Positions 11,157 through 22,491 of a stretch of 64,000 bases of DNA are shown here, in pieces. Location: positions 2,232,001 through 2,296,000 of the forward strand of contig JAWZSP010000003.1 in the NCBI GenBank assembly GCA_034401135.1, in the 5' to 3' direction. A program made the position numbers and the translations under genes. The notes beneath the pieces were generated by a model, which saw nothing but the letters and a program-made list of their open reading frames with translations, was not told the DNA's origin and did not search any database. This DNA is from Volutella citrinella (Eukaryota; Ascomycota; Sordariomycetes; Hypocreales; Nectriaceae). Position 1 is the first letter of the stretch. Each line of letters starts with the position of its first letter.

Positions 11157-12296
11157 TCAACGGCGGCGACCCAGTGTCTCGGACGGGCCACCGGATTTCC
11201 GATCAATGCGTCGAACCACGGCACCAAGGACAACCTTGAGGATGCCGTCGGCCGAAAGCGCCTTTTGGTTGAGGCCGCCGGTGCTGTCCCACGTCACAGT
11301 GTCCACCATGTCGCGGATGCCCTGCTCCGCCAAGTCGTCGTCGAGCTCGCAGAGGGCCTCTCGGGCGCCAGGCTCCCGGCCAACCTGGAAGAACTGGATG
11401 CCAACCTGGTGAGGCGGGGCGTCGAGCTTGTCGAGCTTCTTGGCATAGTGAACGATGATGCTCTCGGGGTCGTCCGTAGGCACACCGTCGGTGATGACGA
11501 TGATGTTGATGGGCTTCACGTTCTCCATGTTGTTGCGATTATCCTCGAGCGCCGAGACATATGGCTTCAGGATTCTATTGAGGCGAGTGCCGGTAGGGGT
11601 GGCGCCGCCGGGGCGAACCGTATTGAAGATGCGCTGGACCGTCTCCGCGTCGCGGATGCCCGTGTAGCCGCCGCCGGCCTTGGTCCCGGTGCTAGCAGCC
11701 CCCGAGTTGTGGTTCAGGAAGTACAGGTCGATGCCCTCGGGGTCGTGGGCGGTGCAGACAGGGACAATGGCGCTGAGAGCATCACGGACCTCGCGCCAGG
11801 ACCTACCGGCCATCGATCCAGAGTCATCGACGACAATGGGAGACTTGAATGACGAGAGAAAGGCGTACTTGTCCTCCTGCGTGGTAACACTGGTGATGCT
11901 TGGCGAAGGAGATGCGATTCGACGTCCCGCGGGTGGCAAGGGATTGGAGGCAACACTTGAGTAAGCAGGCGGAGGCTCGTCGACTGGACGGGGTGTCAGC
12001 ATTGTCGTATGATCAAGGGAGGAACGTAATGGTTCCTGGCTCTGGCGGTGCTTACCATTGCTGATAGCTTGGGGTTGGGGCTGGGCGGCAGACGAGGGGC
12101 TCAGGAAAGGATTCCACGAAGAGCTGTTCTGGCTGGAGCCGGTGATGTCGCTTCGAGATAGCCGTTCAGAGGCATCTGACTTCTTGCGTGACATTTTGTC
12201 CTTGAGGCTGCCGAAGATGTTGGACGACATTCTCGAGCTTTTGGTTGACGATGTGTCAGAGTGGGTGTGGTTGAGGGTGAGGATGGATCCGGACAT
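11157..12296 (-). CDS. VWA-domain protein
   Basis: This fungal protein contains a von Willebrand factor A domain; its function is unknown, and a protein-binding role through a metal-dependent adhesion site is the family expectation. Exons 12296-12056 and 11983-11157 (72-nt intron, GTAAGC donor, GCTGAC branch point, CCAG acceptor) give 355 aa. The first 100 residues are Ser/Pro-rich and disordered, with a PPPAYS stretch just after the splice. The VWA domain begins near residue 120. Its MIDAS is complete: DDSGS (about 133-137), a Thr in GATPTGT, and an Asp in VITDGVP. The C-terminus is basic (ends RRR). The intron is a multiple of three without a stop, so an unspliced 379-aa form is possible. 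There is no signal peptide or membrane segment, so it is probably cytoplasmic or nuclear. Confidence 0.88.
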   Translation of the reverse strand: MSGSILTLNHTHSDTSSTKSSRMSSNIFGSLKDKMSRKKSDASERLSRSDITGSSQNSSSWNPFLSPSSAAQPQPQAISNGKHRQSQEPLRSSLDHTTMLTPRPVDEPPPAYSSVASNPLPPAGRRIASPSPSITSVTTQEDKYAFLSSFKSPIVVDDSGSMAGRSWREVRDALSAIVPVCTAHDPEGIDLYFLNHNSGAASTGTKAGGGYTGIRDAETVQRIFNTVRPGGATPTGTRLNRILKPYVSALEDNRNNMENVKPINIIVITDGVPTDDPESIIVHYAKKLDKLDAPPHQVGIQFFQVGREPGAREALCELDDDLAEQGIRDMVDTVTWDSTGGLNQKALSADGILKVVLGAVVRRIDRKSGGPSETLGRRR

Positions 12297-14150
12297 TGCG
12301 ATTCAAGACTGGTTAATAAATGCAGCGAGAGCGGGGTCTTGTGACACGGTGCTGTGTTCGCAGACAAGGGGAGTGAACTGTTGGTGCCTTCCGCGTGAAT
12401 GCCTCGCTGTTGCTTAGGTACTTTGGTTGGTGGGGGGCAGCAATGTATTGTGACACTATTGATAAGGTACCTTAATGTGGAAGGGCAAGGGCCAGTATGC
12501 AGGTGTCTGTGCCAGATGTGTTTGAGTAGTGAACACTGGTAGCATGGACCATCTTGATTGTTTTAAATGTTGATACTGCAGCGTTTGTAATTCCAACTTG
12601 ACATGCTCGACAATGAGTTGAGTGCCCAGAGAGCCATAGAGTCTGGCATTGAGGCTGTGCGTAGTGGAGGCGGCTTTGTGCCACCACTGCATCAGCCTGC
12701 CATGCTGCGCCACAGGGGCGGGGTTGCTGCAGTAGTGGGCCGCCACCCAACAGCTGGTCCCCCCAACTCTCTGCCTTGAAGCTGCCTCGGGCAGTGAGTG
12801 CACCATCATTGGCTGTTGGTCTTGTCCTGCCATGCGCCATGTGTCAGAGGCACAAGCGTCCGCGAACCTGGACACGGCTGCCCTTGTTCAAGCGGCAAAA
12901 TCGCAACACTTGACTCTCGCAAGACTAGCGAACATGACGGGTACTGGAAAACTGTGGCCATCTTCGGGCAGTTCAACAGGGGCAAATGACAAATGGAGAA
13001 AGGCGAGTATGGAACATCTCTAATGGACTCACTCATGTGAAGAATGAATTCTGCCTTGTTCTCAATAACGGCTCTGGATTAGACCCAGGCGCCGGCGTAC
13101 GGCCTTGGTCGCATACTCCACCAATCGTACACTTTATATCACGCGCTTTCAGCCTCAGCTAGACCATCCGTGGCTTTGAACACCACCGGGCGGAATCACT
13201 TTCTTCAATAATATACTCACGGGGCCAGCAAGCTAGCCCTACTAGTTTTAGGAATTCTTTGATGACGCCCTCACGCGGAGAATCGGCATGCGTGCCAAGT
13301 CCCGGCCGGCCTTCTCTTAGATTGATGTCTTGCATTTTGCCGACTCCCCACAAACTTCGCTCAGCCCCTCGGTATGCTTGAGACATAACTCTACATTTTA
13401 TCGCCTTGCGCTAAGTAGAGGGTAGTTCACGTCACGCAAACTCAAAGTGAAGAATTGACCAGCAGTTGATGTATTGGTGAGGCGCAGCACGAAGCCAGAA
13501 GCGCCAGAAGCTTCATCGAACAGATCACCAGCATTCATCAGTTTGTTCATTCTGGGACTGCACTTTGCGGATCAACCTGAACAAGTTTTGGCGCCCGGGC
13601 GACGGGACATCCTGAGGCGGTAGGCTTGAATGCCTTGCGCAAATTCGCCAACCTCAATATATTGCAGTTCCCGGACTGCCAAGCGCAACACTGCTAGGTG
13701 ATGGCGGCCCGCAGGTAGGCTATCTCATCGAGCCTAACCAGGCCAAGCCTTGGGAAGCAAACACGAGTCAGGATTATTGGACAAGGTAGAGCCAACGCCT
13801 GCTTGAGCCGCAAATGTGCAACATGTCGTGCTTTGAAACCAACAGCCTGGGTGGGGTTGTGTTTTCCCAAGTGGCTGGGCAGTGCATAAGAGGGGCTCAG
13901 GCTCTCAGTTGTCAACCCGCCGACAACCGAAGTCGGCTTGCAGGTGAAACCCATATGTGATCGACTGAGACTCGAAGCAGCGGCATTAACTCGGGGTTGG
14001 GGCCTGGCCGAATGTTCATGTGGCATCAGCTTATCTCCATACAACTAATCTCTCCGCAATGCTTGGTCGTCCTGTCATCAAAAACCCGAGTGTGCGGATC
14101 AGAAAACCCCGGCCCGACGACCTACAGTGAATGACATGACTTGCAAGGCT

Positions 14151-14171
14151 TGAGCATTGAGCATTGAGCAT
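14151..14171. repeat. Tandem heptamer TGAGCAT x3
   Basis: Three perfect copies of TGAGCAT lie head to tail in non-coding DNA. Confidence 0.9.
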
Positions 14172-15066
14172 TGGGGCGCATAATCGACGATAATGAGAGC
14201 CAAGTTGCGCCACTGGTGGAGAGCGCGCCGTTACCAGCCTTGTTATTTACACGCATGCGCACTGTCTGGATGAAGTTGCCAGGCGCAGCTCTTCCTTGTT
14301 GTTTCTGGCTCGGGTTGGAGGAGCAACATGGCAGGCTGCAGTTGCGGTAATGCTGTGATATAGAATATAGAATTAACCAGCCCAAGAGCGGTTTGGTTCG
14401 ATTGTAGGCAAGCTACAATGGACGACCACTTGTAGTGTTGTTGGCCGATTCGTGTAAAAGCGACAGCAACAGCAACAGCAGACCTTCTAGAAAAGGCGTC
14501 GAACGGGCAACAGGATCCACAGTTGGGCTGGCTTTGATGAACGTTTAGCTTGCATTGGCAGCAGGGTTCCTGACTCCGCACTTTTTTTCTTGGACAAGTT
14601 CACGATCCCCACAAATGGACTGCCTCCCCCTTTGCGCCATCTCGCTGGTACCAAGGAGGTAGAGCGACCAACAACAATGTGTCGATACTCACTCAGTCGT
14701 AAGCTGAGCTGACAAGACGGGTGATTACCGGGCTGGGTGGATCGACGGCCTTGTCGAGCTGCAATCTCGCCTCGAACAAGCACCGACCATGGGGACTGCG
14801 CGAAATAATATGGAAGCACGGCCTCATGGAGAAGGCAATCCTCTCGACCGTGGGGAGCAGCCCCGGTCGACGAGACCACCGAGGTGAGGCAGACCTATAG
14901 CAAGGTGAGCCGCAGCGGCATGTGTAAGAAGGCGGGTGCGAAGCCTCGCTCGGTTCTGACAACAACATCCCACCACGGGAGCGAAGTGACGCCATCGCCA
15001 ACACGGCCGACCACTACGACGCCCGCGGGTCTGGTGATTTCATTTTAAGGGCCAAAGGTATCCGTG

Positions 15067-15093
15067 GTCGCGGGCCCCAGCATGGCCCGCGAC
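15067..15093. repeat. GC-rich inverted repeat (10-bp arms, 7-nt loop)
   Basis: The arms GTCGCGGGCC and GGCCCGCGAC are perfect complements separated by CCAGCAT. The element lies inside a GC-rich stretch without a supported gene. It may be structural or chance. Confidence 0.85.
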
Positions 15094-17554
15094 ATCGGGA
15101 GCAACCGGGCAGACGAGACGGCAAGTCTCTCCACTCTGTGACGCCCAAGGGGCATGGACGGCGGGATGGCCTCTGGCTCGGTGCCTCTCATTGCGGGAGG
15201 GCGGCCCATGCCATCCGGGGCCTCGCCGCCTCCTAGGACAACGCCCGACATTCACCGGCGAGTGCTCCAATGACGCCGCCAGGTGAGCTGCTGGATTGGG
15301 GCAATCGGGGGCCTGGGTGGGTGCCTGAACGGGGCCACGGTGAGCGGTGGTGGCCCAAACGAGGCATCGCGCTCCCCGAGAGGATGGTTGGATGGGACAG
15401 TGGGGTGCCACAGGGTCGTGGCATGGGATTGCTGTCGGATTGCGTCGAGCGGGATGGGATGCGTCTCGCTCATCGGAGAGGCCAAGTGGCCGGGTCGCCA
15501 TCGTATCCTTGTCCTGGCTGTGCCTTGGCCCTGGCGCCTTCATGCGAGCGCTCCCGCGGGATGCTCCACCGGGGAAGGCACGATTGGGAAGCCGACTGGG
15601 CACCCGCTACACTGCGACAGGCAGGTATTTCTTTGTATCTCGCAGGCAGTGATGAAGCGGCCTCTGGCGTCTAGGTCGTGTTGGGCAGGACAGATAGCCT
15701 GGGCGGGGACGGGAGCAATAAGGTGTGGGGTTGTTGACATGTTCCAGAAGGGTCGTGGGTGGTATTCGATACCAGCAGTGTTATTGCGTGCAGAGCGCCG
15801 TATGTGGTACCGAAGTTCGTGATTCCAGCTGTTTCAGCGTTCGGGCAGTCCGAGCTGATCCGTAGACGAAGCTGACGGTTGCTTGATACCGAAGCATTGA
15901 GCAAGAGCAAGCCTCGTGTGAGCGTGGTGGATTCAGCACCCGTAATGCTGCAATGCATGAGGCGCCGATTCGACGACTGGCAGAAGCGGATCGGAAAAGA
16001 CCTGCCGAGACAGCAAACCCCCGGGATCTGCACTCGAGGCAGATGACACTCTTGCCTGCGTGACATGACCGCGATGGAAAGCCGGCAGCGCAATCAAGGT
16101 TCGAGATGCCAATGAACTGCACGCGAATAACAACAACTGACTGATGGACCGTGATGGTGCCCGATGAGGTGCTGTTGCTGGTCTCTGCATTCTGCTTCGC
16201 TTCTGGAGGTAGGGACCCTGTGATTAGGCCGGTCTGGCCCGCATCCCAGCACTAGGCCCTGGCTGGTACCTGAGGCGCCCATCACTCCCGTCCCACGGTC
16301 CCAGACTTGGCCGCTGGGGCTGACCATGCACAGGGCTGCTTGCATTCCTGATACGTCACCGTGTGGTGGCCCCAAGTGACTGGACATCACGGAGCGCGAG
16401 GGCGCCGCCACGGCCGTGGGCGTCGGTATCAGATCGGGAGAGGGTTGGTTGCGTAGCTGTAGGCTACCCCGAGCGCCACTGTCGAGACGGGACATGTCAC
16501 AATTGTCCATCCATTCATTCGATCATCACACTGGGAAGGCATGCTTCGTGTTGTTCTTGCCCCGTCGGGAAGTCGGGAGCTAGCAGTGGCCAGGGGAATG
16601 ACGGGAGCGTTTTGGGGCGACATCGCGCGGCGGAAGCAGTGGGACCTTTACGTTTGGAAAGGTAAAAAGTACTGACCGGTTAGGAAGTCAAGGTCCACCT
16701 GGTTCCCCCTAGAGTTACAGCGAAAAAAAAAGGGAGAAAAAAAAAAAGAGGGAATATGGAAGCCCAATTGCACATCCATGACACGGCCAGCCAGGACTGT
16801 CGGGGTACTGTACATGAAGATACGCCCGCAGCCCGCGAGGGCCTGGATGCGTCCTTTGATGTGTCCCAGCGCGTATCGACGGTGAGACGTGATACGTGGT
16901 CGGCGATTTGGAGGCGCGCCTTGCGCCGTCTGTCCCGTTGCCATGCATCCCCAGGTCAAGCCATGCGGGTGTTAGTGCCCACTGGTGCTGACCTGTAAGT
17001 GTAGCAGCCAGTCGCACGTACCGGCGTCGGCGGGCAGCACTGGATTGGGCTGCTGCTTGCCACCGACACGGACGGGCTGTCTGTTTCTCGCACTTGCGGC
17101 TGCTGTCTCCTCGTTTCTGTGATGCTCTGCTCGTCGCCTCTACGATTTGGTGACCTGTCTTGACAGGCATAGTAGCTATAGTACCAAGTGCAGAATAGCA
17201 GATGTGAACGACAACAACTTACACGTCGTTTCACAGGCAGTGGTAGCACATTGCCGTATTAATGCACCAAATCTGCCATGGTCACACATGGTATCTCCAA
17301 GCCAACAGGCTTGACAGGGTATCTGTCTGGAGTGCATCAGCGCCGGCCCCATCCCAGCATCCACCAGACTCCCTCGACTGGCTGGAACGTTGCGATGGAT
17401 CACGGATGCCTCGTCGGTCCTTCGTACCTGTTGGTACCAGTCACTTTCCTTCCTGGCCACAAGAAACACTCACAGACCACCCCCGACCCAGGCGCCGTCC
17501 CGCCCCGGCTGGCCCCCGTTTGCGACAGGGACGTCGCCCGCCTCCATTGAGCAC

Positions 17555-17700
17555 TTATATCCAATGCCCCTCTCGCGGCATCTCCAGCTTTTCCCCCCCT
17601 TCACTTCTCCCTCTGCTCCCTTCTTCTCCCTCCACTACTACTACTAGTAGTACTTACTCCCCGTCTCCTCATCTCGGATTGCAGTCGCAAGTCCCCGCCG
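17555..17700 (+). promoter_or_regulatory. Candidate core promoter and pyrimidine-rich leader of the aminotransferase
   Basis: TTATAT (17555-17560) runs directly into CCAAT and is followed by about 120 bases of C/T-rich sequence, a layout common in strongly expressed filamentous-fungal genes. The stretch includes a 14-bp palindrome made of CTACTAG-type bases around 17640-17652. The ATG lies about 310 bp downstream of the TATA-like box. Confidence 0.4.
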
Positions 17701-17868
17701 CCCCCTTCGAGTGATCGCTCATTGCCCCCCCGTCCCGTCCCGCCAGCGATACGCGAGCCCCAAAAAAAGTCGCCACTGGACCCGAGACAAAGTCTCTGTC
17801 GCTCTCCTCCCACACATTCTCCTCCTGCACCTCACCAGCAAGCCGGCAATCCGTCGCAAACCACCACC

Positions 17869-20121
17869 ATGTTCAGTCGCAAGTTCTCAATCAACCGCCA
17901 TACCGGCGTGCCCAAGCCCGCCACACGCCGCTTCAGTATGGGCGAGGGCGGTGGCAGCGGTGAGTCTACTTTTCTTGTGTGCGCCAGCTTTGCGGTGTGA
18001 ACCTCCCCGCATCTTCAATGCTCCCCTCCCCCCTCCGGCCTTCGCAGCCTCGTCTTGCCTTTTCCCGCCCGGTCAGCATGCCAAAGCAGGCGCATCAACC
18101 TGTGATGCGCCTTGCCGCTCAGCTGCTGGCCATGTCTCTCCTCTCCCTCTCCCTTTGCCATTTCTCCCCAGCCCTCGTGCTCCAACCCATCAAGCTCCTC
18201 ACACCGACGGATGCCCTTGACCCCTGTTCCTTCTTGCAGCGCAGCCCTGGCAAGCTCCTCTGCACGAACCCCTCCCTCAGCTTCATGCAGAGCTCCCGCC
18301 CCCACGTCAGAGCCAAGACTGTGCAAACACAACCCTTCAGCCTTATCCCCAACCCTATCCCGATTGAGCTCCATGATACAACCCAGCGCCATGATGATGA
18401 AGAGGCTAACAGCGGGCAACAGAAATGCAGTCCAAGGTCCATCGCCAATTCCGTAATGCCCACGAAGGTCACCTGCCCCACGCCGGTCTCGACGCCAGCC
18501 GATCCTCCACCGGTGTTATCTGGTGCACTGAGCGCGCCTCCGAGTATGGTTTCCTGGAGGAGCCCGATCTGTGGGCCAACCTCGGACAGGGTGCCCCTGA
18601 GGTCGAGGACGAGATTAAGGGCTGCTTCCCTCGCCCCCAGACCATCGATGTCTCCATGGCTGGCCGAGAGTACGGCCCCACCGCCGGTATCAAGCCTCTC
18701 CGTGAGGCCGTCGCCAACCTGTACAACGAGATGCATCGCAAGGACAAAGAGAGCAAGTACACCTGGGAGAACGTCGCCATCGTCCCCGGTGGCCGCGCTG
18801 GTCTTATCCGTATCGCCGCCGTCCTGGGAAACTCATATCTGAGCTTCTTCTTGCCCGACTACACGGCCTACAACGAGATGCTTAGTCTCTTCCGAAACGT
18901 ACGTCCAAGACAGGGCTTGCGCCAGTTGTCTCTCTGAGGGCATAATAAATACCCCGAGTCTTGAATACTAACATCTGCGGCAGTTCGCTTCCGTTCCCGT
19001 GCCCCTGACTGAGGAGGATGGTTACGACATCACTCCTCAGAAAATCGAGACGGAGATTGCCCGCGGTACCTCTGTCATTCTGACCTCCAACCCTCGCAAC
19101 CCCACCGGCCGTGTTGTTGCCAACCCCGAGCTCGCTGAAATCCAGGACATCTGCCGTGGCCGTGCCACCTTCATCAGCGACGAGTTCTACTCTGGCTACA
19201 ACTACACGAGCAACTGCGACGGTAGCACCATCTCCGCCGCTGAGAATGTGGAGGATGTCGACGAGGATGACGTCCTCATCATCGATGGCCTCACCAAGCG
19301 ATTCCGTCTCCCTGGCTGGAGAATCGCCTGGATCATTGGACCCAAGGGTAAGTTTGCTTCTGACAGCGGAAACATAAACTCATGAACTCATTGCTGACTG
19401 CCTCGACAGAGTACATCAATGCGTACGTAGGATGGAATTCTATAGCGAATCATGGACGTGACTAACCTGTTCATAGTATTGGCTCTTGCGGCAGCTACCT
19501 CGATGGTGGTGCCAACCACCCCTTCCAGGAGGCTGCTCTCCCCATGCTTGAGCCCGAGACTGTGAAGAAGGAGATGGTCTACCTCCAGACCCACTTCCGA
19601 GTAAGTCCTGTCCAGCGTGTATCCGACTTGGTGGCTCGGGCAGGTTCTAACAATATTATAGGACAAGCGTGACTACGTCGTGCGACGTCTCCGAGAGATG
19701 GGCTTCGCCATCAAGTATGTGCCGGACTCAACATTCTACCTGTAAGTCCAGCCGCCTCTTACCATATTCCGCAACTCTCGTTGTTACGTGGGCCTGGCTA
19801 ACGTTGATGCAGGTGGCTGAACCTAGAGGGTCTTCCCGAGGCCATCTCCGACGGCCTCAACTTCTTCCAGGCCTGTCTGGAGGAGAAGGTCATCGTTGTG
19901 CCGGGCATTTTCTTCGACCTCAACCCCTCGCGTCGTCGTGATTTGTTCGACAGCCCTTGCCACCACTACGTGCGTCTGTCGTATGGTCCCAAGATGGATG
20001 TGTTGAAGATGGGTCTTGACGGTATCGAGCGCGTCGTCCAGAAGTATGTCAACCCCTCTGCATTTCAACGAGCCTTGAAGCTGACCCTATGAACCCCATT
20101 AGGCACCGAAGGTCTAATTAA
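17869..20121 (+). CDS. PLP-dependent class I/II aminotransferase
   Basis: This is a fold-type I aminotransferase; the substrate cannot be told from sequence. Eight exons (17869-17959, 18423-18898, 18984-19347, 19410-19422, 19477-19600, 19662-19741, 19813-20043, 20103-20121) give 465 aa. Visible motifs are the early YGPTAG turn, SNPRNPTG, DEFYSGYNY (cofactor Asp and Tyr), the Schiff-base Lys in GLTKRFRLPGWR (about K294), and the C-terminal VRLSYGP Arg region. Exon 4 is only 13 nt and encodes the centre of KEYINAIG; skipping it would shift the frame. The last exon is 19 nt: without that splice the frame reads to a TGA at 20090-20092 and adds an unconserved tail, whereas splicing gives the ending VVQKHRRSN. 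Intron 1 is long (463 nt). There is no clear mitochondrial or peroxisomal signal. Confidence 0.9.
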
Positions 20122-21340
20122 TCAGACTTTACCTTGACAAGCGGGGGACGGGTGACGTTGAGGTGGGGATGGATGTTGGAGGATGACATTGTGATCTGAG
20201 GGTTGGCGTGCAAGTGTTATCCAGATGGTGTGTTTTGGAAGATATGAAACATGTCCAGGACGGTGGCGAGGATCCCCTCCTTGAAGATGGATTCCACTGA
20301 GGAACAAGTATTTTTGCTAGATATTGTCATCTGGCTCCCGCTCTTTTATCGAGCTGCATTGCGGAGCCGGGCTGTAACGGGGAGAAGTGTTTCCTCCTTT
20401 GATGATAACAGGATTTCAGAAGCCAACGATTTTTCGCGGAACACGTGTCGATTCCATAGTCGGGCGAGGCATCTGTCGAGCGTCCGCCCTGTGTGCAGTC
20501 AGCTACTGTCGCGTGCGGAGATGCATGTCTCGAGTCTGTAATTGGCAGCCCTGGATGCATCGCCGTATGCATCTCCGTATATCGCCATCGCCCCTGTCGG
20601 CCCCCCCACGACCCTATTCTTGCGAGAATCCGCACCGTTTGGGTAAGACCTGCGATGGCATCATCAGCCTAGTCGGAGCCATCTCCCCACGCAGCTGCTC
20701 CTCCTCGGGCGCAAGCCCATGCGCCTCCCAATTGACGCTGCTGTTCAACACGCCGAGGCACCCACATTGCAGGTCGGACAAAAGTCCTTGCCCCCCGTAT
20801 TTTTACATAAGGGAAATGCAGTCAGTAGAGAATAGGGCAGGTCAGATCAGAGTGGAAGGAAAACAGAGTGTCGTTGTGAAGCATAGGGCGGTATGGAGTC
20901 TGCAGCGCACTAGCCCCCCTAGCTCAGCCCGCCCTAAGTGGGTGGGCCGCCTATGTCGATGCGGTCGGTAGTTTTTTCCCCTTGGCCAACCTCAATTCGA
21001 CGACAACTCAGCTAGAGCCTCCATCGCGGAGAAGAGACGGGATCGTCACGGAATCGCACACTGAATCAGCTGCATCCATTGGGCGAGCGTTAACACACAA
21101 GGATTCTCTTCGGGGTCCTCCTGGCGACATCTAATCAAAGACAGCGGGACCAAAGGGCCTGGGAGTCGGGGCTTGAACTCAATACTACTCCAACCTCAAC
21201 TTTCAAACACCCAACTATCCATCCCACACCCCTAGAGGGAAGCACGCAGTGGAGCCCCTTCAGTAACCGGCTGGTGGGCTTCTATTCTCGGTCCCGCGGA
21301 CTCGTCTGTCTGCTTCCATCGGCCCGCATCGCCAGACAGC
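20122..21340. other. Intergenic region
   Basis: No gene is supported; the longest frame, about 20387-20971, has random composition. The last 100 bases or so are likely promoter and leader of the next gene. Confidence 0.55.
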
Positions 21341-21883
21341 ATGCTACCCGTCCTGGTCCGTCGACCCTCGTCACTCGCTCGCCTGCTCACCACCACTCCC
21401 CGCCCGGCCACGCTCCCATCCCGGATCTGCGCGCCCTCTCTCCCTCGCTACTCTTCTTCCACATCTTCACCCGTAGGCAAAATGGCGAGCCCAGGACCCC
21501 AGACAGCAGATAGCCAGGCCGGAGACTCGCCCGCCTCCTCGTCCACAACAGCAACTGCAGCTTCTGCCACGCAACTCCCCCTCCCCGCACCCCCGAGCGA
21601 CTCCGCCGCGCCCGCCGCCGTCGGAGCAGGCGGCGGCGACAGGGGCGATGGCGTGATGACCCTCCGCGTAGGTGAGCCGCTCCGTCTCGACGCCCTGGGC
21701 CCGCTCGTCGTCAACGTCGATGGGACCATGAGCCGCGTCAACAACTGGCCCGCCATGACGGAGATTGAGCGCGAGGCCACCCTGCGGGTGCTTGGGAAGA
21801 GGAACCGTCAGCGGCTTGAAGCCCTCAAGGCCAAGGCCGCCGCTGACGGGGCGGGCGAGGGACCGGCTCCGACCAAGGAGTGA
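21341..21883 (+). CDS. Small conserved fungal protein, predicted mitochondrial
   Basis: This is a single-exon gene of 180 aa. The first 45 residues are rich in Arg, Ser, Leu and Pro with almost no acids, typical of a mitochondrial presequence. Residues about 50-105 are Ala/Ser/Pro/Gly-rich low complexity. The last 75 residues form a compact block (LGPLVVNVDGTMSRVNNW, then MTEIEREATLRVLGKRN) that I take to be a conserved fungal family of unknown function, similar to short mitochondrial proteins in other ascomycetes. A second in-frame Met at residue 48 could give a form without the presequence. The C-terminal tail is Ala/Lys-rich. Confidence 0.75.
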   Translation: MLPVLVRRPSSLARLLTTTPRPATLPSRICAPSLPRYSSSTSSPVGKMASPGPQTADSQAGDSPASSSTTATAASATQLPLPAPPSDSAAPAAVGAGGGDRGDGVMTLRVGEPLRLDALGPLVVNVDGTMSRVNNWPAMTEIEREATLRVLGKRNRQRLEALKAKAAADGAGEGPAPTKE

Positions 21884-22491
21884 AGATAGGGATGATGCTC
21901 GCCCGGTGGTTTAACAGAAAATAATTTCATCCACAGCCTAAGCCTGCCTGTGAGTGGCAATTCTTTTTCTGGTTCTTCTCGCGCGTGTGAGACCAGATTG
22001 CTCTGCTAGGGGATCTGGGACCAGGTTCATGTCGACAGAAGATTCAAGTGCTACTCATGAGGAGTCATGCCTCATTGATCCAATGCTCACTTGGTCAGCC
22101 CCCTCACCACGAAAGTAGTGGGGAAGAAATTCGGATATAGTGAAGAAAAGGACAAAATGTAGTCCGTTGATATCATTGTTCCAGGTAAACAAAAAACCGC
22201 CGTGTCTTCTTCCACAGACAGACCGATAAGAGGACCTTCTTCAGGTTCTCACATATGCATGCCACATCATCCGCCCAGTTGTTTCATCTATTCAAGCCCC
22301 GTCGCCTCTTTGGCGAGCCTCTGGCACCAAGCCCACTGCTCTTTGGCCAGTTTGGGCACTCATTAACATAAAAGCCAAAACAAAACGCCCTCTCCGATTG
22401 CCCGACACTTGGAACGCCGTCATCATCCCAAGACCCCGTCATCCATGTTGAATCTGCCACAAGTCGCCGCGCCTCCCCGGGCCGGAGCAGG
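21884..22491. other. Convergent intergenic region
   Basis: This is 3' UTR sequence of two convergent genes. No gene or clear element is seen. Confidence 0.6.

Larger units (their letters stand above)
12297..17868. other. 5.6 kb intergenic region
   Basis: No gene is supported. Many overlapping frames of 60-190 codons exist, especially within the GC-rich stretch from about 14930 to 15680, where both strands are open. None resembles a known family or has a splice pattern. The region holds a heptamer repeat (14151-14171), a GC-rich hairpin (15067-15093) and an A-rich purine tract (about 16723-16752). At its right end are a TATA-like TTATAT followed by CCAAT (17555-17564) and the pyrimidine-rich leader of the aminotransferase. 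Confidence 0.55.
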
